Assembly: GCA_020746835.1 (NCBI GenBank)
Contig: JAGPNK010000005.1
Coordinates: 1,054,001-1,118,000 of the forward strand
Origin: Stachybotrys elegans
Taxonomy: Eukaryota > Ascomycota > Sordariomycetes > Hypocreales > Stachybotryaceae
DNA length: 64,000 nt
Reading direction: 5' to 3'
Of the stretch, positions 46,181-56,943 are shown one piece after another. Numbering within the stretch: the stretch's first letter is position 1; every line of letters begins with the position of its first letter. The notes beneath the pieces are model-generated. The model had not been told where the DNA came from. It did no database searches and was given only the letters and a program-made list of their open reading frames with translations. A program made the position numbers and the translations under genes.

Positions 46181-47518
46181 TTATTTCTCCAGTGCCAGGA
46201 CCGTCTTTTCTCTCTCGCTCTTCCGCCTCTCGAACTGCTTCTTGGTGTGCCTGCGCTCGTTCTCCTCGCGGCGCTTGATGGCCTTGAGCTCCTCGCCCTT
46301 GATCTCGCCGGCCTTCTTGACGACCTTTGGGATATGGCGGTGGCGCTGGATGCGGCGGATCTCGGGCATGTGGCTGTAGCGCTGGGCAAGGGCCTCGTTG
46401 TACTCGAGGGCCTGGCGGTGGCGGGCCGACTTGGGCCCCTCGCGGCTGGAGGCGTTGGCACGCCAGATGCGCACGTTGCCGTCGTCGGAGCCGGAGAGGA
46501 CGAACCGGGAGTCGGGCGTCCACTTGGCCGTCATGACGCGCTGCATACGCTTGGTGTGGTAGATGTCCCGGGAGTGGCCGCCGTTGCGGCTCCAGAGGCG
46601 GATCGTACGGTCCCAGGAGGCGGTGACGAGCTCCTCGCCCGTGGGGGAGAACTCGACGTCCATGACGGCGGCGACGTGGTCTTTGAGGACGTTGAGGGCG
46701 CGGTCGAACTTGCGCATGTCGAAGATGTAGACGTTGTGGTCCTCGGAGGCGGTGGCAAGGTTGAAGGCCTCCATGGGATTCCAGGCGACGCGGTTGCTGG
46801 CAAATTTGAGCACGGTCTTTGTGACGGGTGTTGAGGTGCGCATGTCGTAGATGACGATGGAGCGGTCCGTGGCGCATGAGGCCAGGATCGATGTCTCGAC
46901 CTGGTTGAAGGCGACGTTGGTGATGGTGTCGACCGACGTAGGCCAGTTCAGGACCTCGGGCGCAGCCGTGTGCCGCTCGAGATCGTAGATGGAGACGACG
47001 CTAGATGCGGCGGCAAAGGCGTTTCGTGAGCGGTGGTGCGAGAGGCTGGTGAAGGCGCCGTTGCCGAGCCAGGAGGAGATGGGCGCGGCGTCGTTGGGCG
47101 TGTTGTAGGGGTCGAAGAGCTTAATGGTCCGGTCGGCCGCGCACGTCAGCAGCTTCTTGTCCCGCGTCCACTCCATGCCCTTGACAATGTTCTCGTGCGC
47201 CGTAGTATGCCAGATCTCGTCGCGGCCGCCGAGGTCCCAGCACTTGACGACGCCGTCGCCGCTACCGCTGGCCATGTGCTCGAGGGAATTGGGGTCCCTG
47301 GCGAGCGAATAGACGCCGTCGACATGGCCCCTCCCCAATTGCCCGACAAAGGGCGCGGCGTGCATGCGTTCGAGCTTGACGGCGTTGAGGGCTCGCTGGT
47401 ACTCGCGAGCTCGCTCGAAGGGGTGGTGGGATGGGTCGAGGTTCCGAGGCTGCTTGGTCGTGTGGGTGCCGGCCGGCTGGAGGGCCGACACTGAGCGGCT
47501 AAGCGCCTTGATCTTCAT
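46181..47518 (-). CDS. sof1: WD40 protein Sof1 (DCAF13-like), small-subunit processome
   Basis: Nucleolar component of the U3 snoRNP/SSU processome, needed for 18S rRNA maturation. The product is 445 residues in a single exon. The N-terminus MKIKALSRS is followed by HHPFERAREYQRALNAVKLE and then about seven WD repeats: GHVDGVYSLARDPNSLEHMA, KLLTCAADRTIKLFDPYN, SILASCATDRSIVIYDMR, NLATASEDHNVYIFDMRKF, ELVTASWDRTIRLWSRNGG and FVLSGSDDGNVRIWRANAS. The conserved Sof1-type tail follows (SHMPEIRRIQRHRHIPKVVK) and ends in a basic, helical stretch rich in Lys, Arg and Glu. It is divergent from rpb3 with 463 bases between the start codons. The GC-rich coding sequence gives long mirror frames, which are ignored. 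Confidence 0.93.
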   Translation of the reverse strand: MKIKALSRSVSALQPAGTHTTKQPRNLDPSHHPFERAREYQRALNAVKLERMHAAPFVGQLGRGHVDGVYSLARDPNSLEHMASGSGDGVVKCWDLGGRDEIWHTTAHENIVKGMEWTRDKKLLTCAADRTIKLFDPYNTPNDAAPISSWLGNGAFTSLSHHRSRNAFAAASSVVSIYDLERHTAAPEVLNWPTSVDTITNVAFNQVETSILASCATDRSIVIYDMRTSTPVTKTVLKFASNRVAWNPMEAFNLATASEDHNVYIFDMRKFDRALNVLKDHVAAVMDVEFSPTGEELVTASWDRTIRLWSRNGGHSRDIYHTKRMQRVMTAKWTPDSRFVLSGSDDGNVRIWRANASSREGPKSARHRQALEYNEALAQRYSHMPEIRRIQRHRHIPKVVKKAGEIKGEELKAIKRREENERRHTKKQFERRKSEREKTVLALEK

Positions 47519-47981
47519 GGTGTCGCCGGGCGAGGGGGAGTTGGAGGGGCTCGGGTCCTTGTCGTCAGAATTGTCGCCTCGTACAAGTAGTTCTGGTGCA
47601 ATTTATTTCTGCTTGGTGAACTTTCTGATTTCATGGTGGGGAATTTTTCTTTTTTGGAGGTCGCTATCGTTGATCGGCAGGGGCGATAAGCTTCGGGGTG
47701 CGAAATGATCCGGCGCCGGGGCGCATTATGCCATCTGCCTGAAGGGAAATCGTGCATGCGCCACAGTGAAGGGCGAGGCAAGAAAGAAAGCGGCTCAGTA
47801 CAACCTTAAGCAATTCCACTGTCGCAGAAAAAGTCAGAGAAGCGCCAGACTCCCGAATTGCATCACCCACCACCCGCGAAAATACATACGGACCGGCACG
47901 ACTGCAACGCGGACGCGGCATCGACGGGACGGACTCTCGGCTACAGATCCGCTGACGGGCGAGCGTTCGGCCTGGCAAAAG
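47519..47981. promoter_or_regulatory. Shared divergent promoter region of sof1 and rpb3
   Basis: 463 bases between the two ATGs serve both a ribosome-assembly gene and a polymerase subunit gene. No named motif could be fixed by eye. Confidence 0.6.
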
Positions 47982-49165
47982 ATGGACGGGATGGACTACG
48001 ACCCCATGGTGATGGACGGGGAGCCCGAGCAGCCCCAGGTCAAGATCTCAGCGGTACGATGAAGCTGCACCCTGTCCGTTTGAGTGTAGCTGGGCACGTC
48101 TGACGCGCGGACTCGCTTCGCTTTTCTCTCTCTACAGGCCGACAGCACACACGTGGACTTTGAGCTGTCCAAGACGAACCTCTCCTTCGCCAACTCGCTG
48201 CGGCGGGTGATCCAGGCCGAGGTGCCGACCATCGCCATTGACCTGGTCGAGGTCGAGGTCAACACCTCGGTGCTGGCCGACGAGTTCATCGCCCACCGCC
48301 TGGGCCTGATCCCCCTCAACTCCAAGGGCGCCAACGAGCTCAACTACTCGCGCGACTGCGACTGCGAGCAGTACTGCGAGCAGTGCAGCGTCACACTCAC
48401 GCTGCACGCCAAGTGCATGTCCGACGAGACGATGAAGGTGTACGCGCGCGACCTCGTCGTCGACGGCAACCACGGCAACTCGGTCGGCAACCCCGTTATC
48501 ACGGACCCGGACGGCCTGGGCTGCCTCATCGCCAAGCTGCGTCGGGAGCAGGAGCTCAAGATTACGTGTATAGCAAAGAAGGGAATTGCCAAGGAGCATG
48601 CCAAGTGGATGCCCACGTCGGCGGTCGGATTCGAGTACGATCCGCATAATAAGTTGCATCACCTCGACTTGTGGTTCGAGAACAACACAGATCCCGAGAA
48701 GGAATGGTGAGTGGATACAAACGATGATGATGCCCTCCCCAACTCTCTGTTTCTCTTCTTGCTTACGGTATGTACAGGCCCAAGAGCAAATACGCGGAGT
48801 GGGAGGATCCTCCCCAGGAAGGCGAGCCGTTCAACTACGACGCCAAGCCGGACCGGTTCTACTTCGAAGTCGAGACGTCCGGGAGCATGGAGCCCGACCA
48901 GATTGTGCAAGGAGGCATAAGGGTCCTGCAGCAGAAGATTGGTGCCCTGCTCAAGGGCCTCGACCCCCGGAAATACGGCGGCGACGAGGCCGACTTCGAC
49001 GGCCCGCGCAGCCCGGACATGAACCTGGACGGCGGCACCACACCCTGGGGCCAGGATGGAGGCTACACGACGCCGTACGGCGGCGGCGGCGGTGGCGGCA
49101 CGGCATACGGAGGCAATGCCACGGCGTACGGCACGACACCCTACGGCCAATCTTCATGGCAGTAG
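47982..49165 (+). CDS. rpb3: RNA polymerase II subunit Rpb3
   Basis: Alpha-like subunit that dimerises with Rpb11 and nucleates Pol II assembly; nuclear. The product is 342 residues. The conserved alpha motif is [20 protein letters not shown], followed by [12 protein letters not shown]. The zinc-binding cysteines Cys98, Cys100, Cys104 and Cys107 are present ([10 protein letters not shown]), then [20 protein letters not shown] and [17 protein letters not shown]. The C-terminal tail is Gly/Tyr/Thr-rich. Exons are 47982-48053, 48138-48706 and 48778-49165; introns start with GTACGA and GTGAGT and end with CAG. A second in-frame Met lies three codons after the first; the first was chosen. The tail beyond residue 285 is longer than in animals. 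Confidence 0.95.
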
Positions 49166-49607
49166 ACGAGGCGTTTCTTGGGGGGTTTCATGTGGGTTAC
49201 GTATTCTGTAATTTCGAATTGGTCTCGGGTTGTACAATTAGCAAAACATAAAAGGATATAGCATCGTGCAAGGAGAGATACACCCTCGTCTCGGATCACC
49301 TTCAGCTTGAGGGATGATGCAAAATCGGGTGCCGTTTAGTATTAAACTGCGCGATGCCACGGGCTGCCTGTGACCTCGCCGCGCCTCCTCGAGTCTATTT
49401 GCCCTCCTATCTATATCGAGCCGCACCATGTATACCAATCCAAAGTAAATATATACATGTCGTCGGCAAACCGTGAGCCTTTTTCTAGGGAAGCTGTTGG
49501 CCCCAGAAACAATCCCTTAAACAAAAAGTTACAAAAAAACGCCGGATCAGACGTGGATATCCTCAAACAAAACGCCTTGTGAAAGAAGCCTCGCCATGTC
49601 GTATTTC
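49166..49607. other. Intergenic between convergent rpb3 and dic1
   Basis: 442 bases of AT-richer sequence holding the two 3' UTRs. No gene is supported. Confidence 0.5.
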
Positions 49608-50792
49608 TCACATTGGTGAGTTTCCGTCGAGTTCTTTTATGGATCTATATGCCTTGCGGTGCATCTCTAGAAAGACAAAGGTACAAATGGTGTGCCTGTG
49701 GTGAGTTTTGTTAGTGAGTAGCGGTGAGGTTGCGGGTCGAGGGGTCACACGTACGGGCCCAGTCGGAGGAAGCTGGGGACCCAGCCCTTGAACACCCAGC
49801 CCACGCCGTCTGCGCGGTAGATGTCGCCAATTAGGTGCAGGATCCCGTGGGATTGTGTAGAAGACATGACGCGGGTCTTGATTACGTCGATGGGGCTCGT
49901 GGCCGTGGCGGCGGCCAGACCGGCCAGGAAGGAGGCCGAGAAGTGCGTGGTCAGGGTATCGCCGAGGGGAGTGTAGGTCAGGAGGAGACGCTTGAAGATG
50001 TCGTAGCTGGCGAGCTGGCCGGCGGTCATGACGGCAGCACGACTGCTGTTGGGCAGCCAGCCACGGAACAAGCCCGAGGCACCCTCCTCGCGAGTCATGC
50101 GCACCAAGCCGTCAATGGCATGCTTGTAGTTGCGTCGTTGGGAGGGCGGCAGGGCGGCGTCGTGCTGCATACGAACATTGAGGACGTCGGCGAAGTTGCC
50201 GGCGAGCCCGCCGAGAAAGCCGGATCCAGCGGCCATGACCATGAGCGAGGTAAAGGACGGGGGCTCACCGCCGGGACGGGTTGAGCGCGCCTTGAGCTCT
50301 TCGTAGACACCAAACCGAACCGTCGAATAGGTGAGCTGGCGGAGGAGGGACGCGGAGATGCCGCTGTAGAGTCCGAGGGGGCCATCGGACTTGAGGATGT
50401 GCATGACGGTGCCGCTCATGGATTTGGGCGCATCGGGACCTCGCATTTGGAGTCGGACCTGCGAGGGGGGATTGTGAGCAGTGTATCGCGGGGATAGCGC
50501 TGGGCGACGACGAGGTTCACGGTTCGCTTCATACCTTGACTATAGCAAGGAGACGTTAGCCAAGGTATTTGCATGAAGCGGGATACAGGGGCGGTTCCAT
50601 ACTCAGATCCAGCGGATGCGTCACACATGCAGCCATGCTGCTCGCGCTGCCTCCAAACCAGAAGGGATAGCGGATCTTGGGGGGATTGCTCTGGCGTCTC
50701 CGGCGTGCGGCCACATGGCTAGGCACAGAAGAGGCGGACACGGCGGCAGGACCGGAGGCAGGCCCGGAGGCCGGGACGTGCTGCGAGGCCAT
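49608..50792 (-). CDS. dic1: Mitochondrial dicarboxylate carrier (Dic1-like)
   Basis: Inner-membrane carrier that exchanges malate or succinate for phosphate. The product is 328 residues with three carrier repeats. Repeat 1 has PLDLIKVRLQ (Pro60 to Gln69); repeat 2 has GNFADVLNVRMQHD, with Phe in the Pro position, which I recall also from yeast Dic1; repeat 3 has SPIDVIKTRVM. Further family segments are YSGISASLLRQLTYSTVRFG, FRGWLPNSSRAAVMTAGQL and FKGWVPSFLRLGPHT. Exons are 50792-50603, 50539-50535 (five bases), 50458-49755 and 49695-49608. Introns are 50540-50602, 50459-50534 and 49696-49754, with GTATGG, GTATGA and GTACGT donors and TAG, CAG and CAG acceptors. The frame upstream of 50792 has no further ATG. 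The last exon supplies ICTFVFLEMHRKAYRSIKEL. Confidence 0.92.
50535..50539 (-). other. dic1: 5-base coding microexon of dic1
   Basis: On the minus strand, TCAAG stands between TAG and GTATGA. With the preceding A it codes Ile-Lys inside the carrier signature P-x-D-x-x-K-x-R. Skipping it shifts the frame, and reading past it meets TGA at once. Confidence 0.8.
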
Positions 50793-51431
50793 GGCGAGGG
50801 CCAAAGGGGAGGGGAAGAGGAGGAGGAGGGAGGAGGGCGTTCCTCTTATATGAACATTCCGCAGCGCCTTGACGGGGAGGGCGTGGGATTGTGCTCCAGT
50901 GTGGTTTCGTCAACGGCTGGATGTGTGTTGGGAGAAATGTCTCGGCGGCAGGTTTGACGATGATGTAAGAAGGCGTGCGCCGAGGGAATAAATTTCTCCA
51001 ATTATTCTGGTTCTGGGAAAGTGCCTTCTTATCCGAAGATGGCTCCCAAAGAAAAAAATAAAAATAAAAATTTTTGGCAGCAAGTTGAAGAACACCCCAA
51101 CTGGAATTGGGGCTGAGGGGTCGTTGAAGTGACTGCAGCTGGTGTTTTTTTGTGAGGAGGTAGGTAGGTGCTTGGCAAGACTTGGGAAAGGGACAGACAG
51201 AAAATGGGGAATTTTCCTTGGCCATAAACCCAGCTACCTACTCCGTTAGTAGTGTCCATTAATTCGGTGCATGGGTGAGTGAGATCATCGGTCTGAGAAG
51301 CGAACGACCATCGGACCAGGACCCTGAACTCGAATTTTGCTCCATTGAATCTCCCTCCGCGCAGCACAGCAATTGACCGAGCCGTGCTGACGCCCACCTT
51401 GGACAGTGGCCTGCTGTAGCACTCTGCCAAC
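50793..51431. promoter_or_regulatory. Shared divergent promoter region of dic1 and msf1
   Basis: 639 bases between the two start codons; both products are mitochondrial. It holds A/T-rich sequence near 51045-51085 and GGTAGGTAGGT at about 51159-51170. Confidence 0.6.
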
Positions 51432-52976
51432 ATGAGCATTCCCATGCAGGTGCTGCGGCGCTGCGTCGTGCCCGTGGCCGGCAGAGGTCCTCCGCTGTTG
51501 AGAGCATCACGAGCTCTACAATGGCGATGCGCCGCTCGCCGAGCCTACTCGTCAGGTTCGCCCTCATCCTTGGCCTTCTTCACCTGCCCTGCCGCGCGTG
51601 CTAGCTAGTCTAACCTGCAAAACAAAGAAAATACACCACCCGGCAACCCGCCCGTCGTGAGCGTCCTCGGCAAGAACTTCAACACGACCAAGGACTGGTT
51701 CAACGTGCCCGTCAACGTGCTGAAGGCAACATCGCGGCAGCTGCATCTCCAGAACGACCACCCGGTCGCCATCACGCGCCAGATCATCCAGGCCAACTTC
51801 CCCGCGCCGACGTATCAGTGCTACAACGACTTCCACCCCGTCGTGTCGACGCAGCAGAACTTCGACTCGCTCGGCTTCCCGCCCAACCATCCCGGCCGCG
51901 CCAAGTCGGACACGTACTACATTAACGGATCGAACCTCCTACGCACGCACACGAGCGCCCACCAGGCAGATGTGTTTCGGCAAAACTCGAGCGATGGCTT
52001 CCTCATCGCTGCCGACGTGTACCGCCGCGACGCCATCGACCGCAGCCACTACCCCGTCTTTCACCAGATGGAGGGCGCGCGGACGTGGGATCGCACCGTC
52101 ATGCCGGGGGGCGATGTAGCGGCCGCGGTGCGCCTAGATACGGAGAAGCTGGGCACGCATGATGTTGTGGTGGAGGATCCGAATCCGCCTTACCACCCCG
52201 AGCGAAACCCGATCCAGGAGGGCCACACGGAGGCCGAGGTGACGGCCATTGGCCAGCATCTGAAGCGATCCTTGGAACTCATGGTGATTGACATCTTCAA
52301 GCGTGCGAAGATGGCTGCTGCCCAGGTCGATCCGGATTTCGTGGACGAGCCGCTACGGATGCGTTGGGTCGAAGCCGAGTTCCCCTTTACAAGCCCGTCC
52401 TGGGAGCTCGAGGTCTACTACGAAGGCAATTGGCTCGAGGTGCTGGGGTGCGGCGTGGTCAAGCAGGACATTCTGAACAATGCCGGGGCGTCTACGCGGG
52501 TGGGCTGGGCGTTTGGCATCGGCATCGAGCGCATCGCCATGCTGCTCTTCAAGGTGACCGACATCCGGCTCTTCTGGTCGCAGGACGAGCGGTTCCTGAC
52601 TCAGTTCGAGGGCGTGTCGGCCAACTTGGACAAGCTGAGGCTCTTCAAGCCCTTCTCCAAGTACCCGGCCGCACGGCGGGACGTGTCCTTCTGGCTTCCC
52701 TCGTCCTCGTCATCGCCGTCGGCTGCGGGCGGCAACACCGGGCGTAGCTTCCACGAGAACGACGCTATGGAGGTTGTGCGCCGGGTGGCTGGCGACGCAG
52801 TGGAGGACGTCAGCGTGTTTGACGATTTTACGCACCCCAAGACGGGGCGCAGGAGCATAGCGTACCGCATCGTCTACCGCCTGCACGAGCGTACGCTCAC
52901 GGCGGAGGAGATCAAGGACATGCACGACAAGGTCATGGCTGCCCTCGTCGAGGACCTCGGGGTTGAGATTCGTTGA
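51432..52976 (+). CDS. msf1: Mitochondrial phenylalanyl-tRNA synthetase
   Basis: Single-chain class II synthetase that charges tRNA-Phe in mitochondria. The product is 490 residues. An Arg-rich presequence (MSIPMQVLRRCVVPVAGRGP to ARRAYSS) comes first. Class II core segments include PVAITRQIIQANF, LLRTHTSAHQADVF, DVYRRDAIDRSHYPVFHQME, WELEVYYEGNWLEVLGCGVV and GWAFGIGIERIAMLLF (motif 3). The C-terminal anticodon-binding FDX-ACB domain follows, with KYPAARRDVSFWLP and YRIVYRLHERTLTAEEI. One intron, 51556-51627, joins YSS to ENTPPGNPPV in frame. Its donor, GTTCGC, is unusual and its acceptor AAG is weak, so this border is uncertain. It is divergent from dic1. Confidence 0.92.
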
Positions 52977-55513
52977 ATGTACGAGTAGGCCTACGAGCCC
53001 GGGTATGGATGCGTCATTGCAGCCGGCGCGCAAGAGCTTTGTTTATTATTCCCCATTGACCGATCTGGTTGGCAGAGTAGCCAGGTGCATACGCACGCAT
53101 GTATATTCATACATGGCCAAGGGTTGGGTGTTGGGGTTGGTGGCAAAGCAGCTCCGCCTCATGACCACCGTGTAGTTTTATTTCATTATGTACACGTAGG
53201 ATCGACGTGTCCTGGGGTCCCAGCGGAAAAGCTTGTAAAATAATGCTCATATTATGGCAGCCTTGGACGGATCCTTGGTGTTGAAGCGTAAATACGATGT
53301 CTGGATGGGTCTGGACGGGGTTGATTGACGTTGCATGAGAGACTATTAGGCTAGTAGGTACCCAGTAATCGATGTGCTACATGACTGCCAGCAACATCTA
53401 ATGACATATCTCATCACACACTAGGTAGGTAGTGCTTGTGCTGAATTCGCGCCACTTCCGAGCGAGGTGGCGGTAATGGCTGTTTACCGTATTCGCTTGT
53501 AGGGAGGTGATGTAAGCTGCGCTCATGTCATGCTAGGGGCGTTCAACGGTTTCCTTGGTGGTGCGAGGCGCTGCATCATCCATCCTGCTCCCAAGAGGCA
53601 AAGCCTGGTTGAGTCAGTTGGGTCCAAGGCAATTATGTAATTTGCCAGAGCCAAAACATGGGCACTGCCACTGCCGCCAGAAAGAAGCCAAGAGAAGTCG
53701 CACATGTGTCGCATGTTGTAAGCATAAGCATGCTGATACTAGCTGGGCCTTGGTAGTTTGCTTTTGCTTTGGGATGGGCCGGCCGTTGGACCGCCTCACC
53801 TTGTTATTTAGTTACTATGTACTATTGGAGCTGCCGTGATTGGGTTGCAGCTGATCGTCTGTTGATGTTTCAATGCAGGGTACATGTCATCAATACTGAC
53901 GCACAAACTCATGTTGCCAAGTCGAGGAGTGTGCAGGCATCCAGCCGCCATGATTCCATGTCCCGAGATGAATTATTGAGGCAGTATTCCGTATGCACAG
54001 GCTGGTGGAATGATGCTGGCTGTGTAGCCACAGGCTTCATTCCACCGCCGTTAATGCCAACAGCAACAGTCCCTGGGTCACGATACCACTGGACCGGCTC
54101 ATCAGGAGGTCGACGAAGCTTGTTTAATGGCAGAAGAGGCTTGGCCTTGCAGGCTATGCAAATCATCTCCACAGCACACCTGCCCTGGGTCCTGGAGTTC
54201 TCTCCCGTAAACGGCTTTTGATGAGCGTATCCATTGACCAAGCGCTGCCACTGCGCCCAGAAAGGCCGCGTCGGCTGAGGATGAGCCGTGCGTGGTTGAT
54301 CCAGCGTTCGCGCTCGCTCTCTCGGGGCTCGGGGAGAATCCTACCGTCCTGCTCCGATTGTCCATACGTAACCTTGATGTCTGGGGAATCTCCTTGCGTG
54401 CCGAGAATGCACAGCAAAAAATACTTTCCAGGAATCAGCCACGAAGATCAATTTGCTAGAGCGGTACTTGGTTAATAGAGAGAGCTCCACAATATGGTAA
54501 GTACCAGTAGACGACCTTGCTACCAGCCAATACACCATGATTTTAGTGTCTAAGCAGAATCTCCAAGTACTGTGCATTCGGCACTCGAGGAGATGGAAAG
54601 CAAGCCTACCCAAGTCTTGTAAAAGCACAGCCGCCTGGGTCGCAGCTAAGCACCGGCGAACAAGCAAGCAAGTAACAAGGTTGGCTTGGCGAACAAGCTT
54701 GATTTGAATTGATTTAATTTTGATTTGACTTGCTTTGCTTTTCTGCTTTGCCTCGCTAGCCTGGTGCTGGGCCTCCGGCGCCAAACGTCGCAGGAGGCAT
54801 GGCCTGCGAGGAGGGAATGGACGGGAGGGCTCCCGAGGTCTGGACATGCCGAAACACGCTGTGAACACAGCCTCCGGAAAAAAACCTCATGTCATGTCCA
54901 TGGCGGCTAGTTTCCACCTCTAACAGTTTTGTCGTTGTTATCTCCTCCTGTCCATCTCCCCGATTGGAACCGTCTAGACGCATCAGAAAACCGGAGACTG
55001 TTGACTGCATCAGTCATGTTGAGTGGCGATCTCTGGCCAAACGGCGGAGGGAAGGATGGTGAGCTTGGCGAGACATAGGTCAGGAGGAGAGCGCCAGGGG
55101 GGGGGTTACGCGCCCCTCCTCCAAGCCAAGTGCTTTTGCCCCAATCGAGCAGTGCCAGCACAGCCGCCCTGGGCTTGCTGGAGAATCCGCCATCCCGCCC
55201 GCCCATTCTCAACTGTGCATGTGGAGTCCTTCTTTTGCTCGTCTTGGCTTCGCCCATTTGTTTGGATTCCGCTTTGCGACAACCTGTCCCCCCGACGCTT
55301 CGTACGTAGTTCAAAGCCACCGCCTTGACGCTTCTCTTGCTCTGGCCCAGGTACTTTAACGCCCGGCAGCCCGGCTCCTCTCCTGTCCATCTTCATCCCT
55401 CAAGTCTCAAACATCACATCTACTACTTATAATCCGCCTATCCACTCCAAGACGTACTGATAACCGTCACCCTCGCTCACCGCAACCTGCTATATACCTA
55501 CCACTCACCTACC
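52977..55513. other. Intergenic, 2.5 kb
   Basis: No supported gene. It contains AT-rich, repetitive-looking sequence near 54660-54760 (CAAGCAAG strings, then TTGATTTGA strings, and TTGC/TTTGC strings). The last few hundred bases are C/T-rich and probably the calcipressin leader. Confidence 0.5.
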
Positions 55514-56278
55514 ATGGATGTCACACCTCTCCCTACTCCTCGCTCCTCGCGGTCCTCGTCCACCGCCTCGCGCAACAAGATGCAGCTCTCCCTCGATCTC
55601 TCCAACCTCCCGCCCGTCAGCCAGCCCACCCCGCCCTCCAACACCCTCCTCTTCACCGGCCTCAACAACCTCGACGCCTTCCGTCCCGACAACCTCCAGA
55701 CTATCCGCTCTCTCGTCGAAGCCGCGGCTCCCGTCCACGCCTTTGCTCCCCTAAAGTCCTTCCGCCGCATCGTCGTCTCCTTCTTCGACCAGGACGCCGC
55801 CATCCGCGTCCGTGCCGACTGGGACAACAAGCTCGTCCTCGGCGAGCGCATCAGGGTCTACTTTGGCAAGGACACCTCCACCGAGGCCCGTGACGAGCAC
55901 CTTGCTCTGCCCGACGCCGGCAAGCTCTTCTTTATCTCCCCGCCTCCGAGCCCCCCGCACGGCTGGGAGATGCGCCTCGAGGACGCCCCCAACAAGCTGG
56001 TCCACGCCGAGGACCTCGCCGAGGCCCTCGCCAAGCTCCACGCTTCGTCTGACTCTACTCAGACTCCCATCAGCCCGGCCGACGGCCCTTTCCGCACACG
56101 CAGCCGCAGCTCCACCCTCATCTACCGTCCCGAGGACAACGGCGCCGCATCCGACATCCCGGCCGTCTTCGTCGAGGACATGACGGACGAGCCTATGGAG
56201 ATGAGCCCCGTCGACAAGGCGCGCAACATTCCCGCTCACACCATGCGCCCTCCTGTTGAGCTCATGACGGACGCATAA
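55514..56278 (+). CDS. rcn1: Calcipressin (regulator of calcineurin)
   Basis: Binds and modulates calcineurin, the calcium-calmodulin phosphatase. The product is 254 residues in a single exon. An RRM-like domain starts with TLLFTGLNNLDAFRPDN, continues with FAPLKSFRRIVVSFFDQD, and includes LVLGERIRVYFGKDT. The family signature follows: KLFFISPPPSPPHGWEMRLE, equivalent to the ISPPxSPPxGW phosphosite motif. A Ser/Thr-rich tail contains IYRPEDN, a possible docking segment, and ends VEDMTDEPMEMSPVDKARN. The start ATG at 55514 follows a CACC-type context (ACC ATG G). It is convergent with the MpaB-type gene. Confidence 0.93.
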   Translation: MDVTPLPTPRSSRSSSTASRNKMQLSLDLSNLPPVSQPTPPSNTLLFTGLNNLDAFRPDNLQTIRSLVEAAAPVHAFAPLKSFRRIVVSFFDQDAAIRVRADWDNKLVLGERIRVYFGKDTSTEARDEHLALPDAGKLFFISPPPSPPHGWEMRLEDAPNKLVHAEDLAEALAKLHASSDSTQTPISPADGPFRTRSRSSTLIYRPEDNGAASDIPAVFVEDMTDEPMEMSPVDKARNIPAHTMRPPVELMTDA

Positions 56279-56943
56279 CTCGTCGATTTCCCTCTTCGGC
56301 GCTTCTCCATTGTATAGAGGGGAAACAAGGCCAAAAAGTACATATTCAACCTGGCGTTAATCAAGTCGGCGCACTCGGAGGACAAGTCATGCTGGCCACG
56401 GTTTATTGGCCACGGTGTTTTGCTTTGCTCGCCAACTGGCGACTGGATGGGTCGGGTCGGCATGGTTATGGATAAGTCGCATTCTCTAAAGCTTTCAGGA
56501 GTTCAAGACTGTTGCTGCACTGGGTGCTCTGGAGTGGTTTGCTCTGTATTATAGCTATTAAGTATTGGCCATTAGTTACCTCGACCAACTAATACGATGC
56601 ATACAACTATTGCTGCATATTACCGTTCCTCGCAGTTTGCCGCGATGTGTTTCTTAATTTGAATAAACCAAAGTGAATCACCCTCTTTATGTATCAGAAG
56701 CATCAGCAAATAAGCCAGGTACTCTGCCCAATGCCGTAAGCCATTGAGTAGGGAGCCATAATTGGCTACACATCCGAGTTTCTGATTTGCTGTCTTTCTG
56801 AACCTGCATTGCGAAAGCCCATAATCCCATAATCCCGTGTCCTTTGTCGGGTGTTTCGCATCATCCTGCTCCCCCGTTACATCGCCTACGCAGAGTGCGA
56901 CGTCTTCCCAGAGAACGATCGCCTTGGCTGTGACATTCGCCAC
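56279..56943. other. Intergenic between convergent genes
   Basis: 665 bases holding two 3' UTRs, AT-richer than the coding parts. No coding frame is supported. Confidence 0.5.

Noticed and set aside
45900..46877. 325-codon minus-strand frame overlapping sof1
   Set aside because: Same-strand shadow frame of sof1, rich in Arg, His and Pro.
54341..54868. 175-codon minus-strand frame in the 2.5-kb gap before calcipressin
   Set aside because: No ordered domain or family match, and the composition is like the surrounding noncoding DNA.
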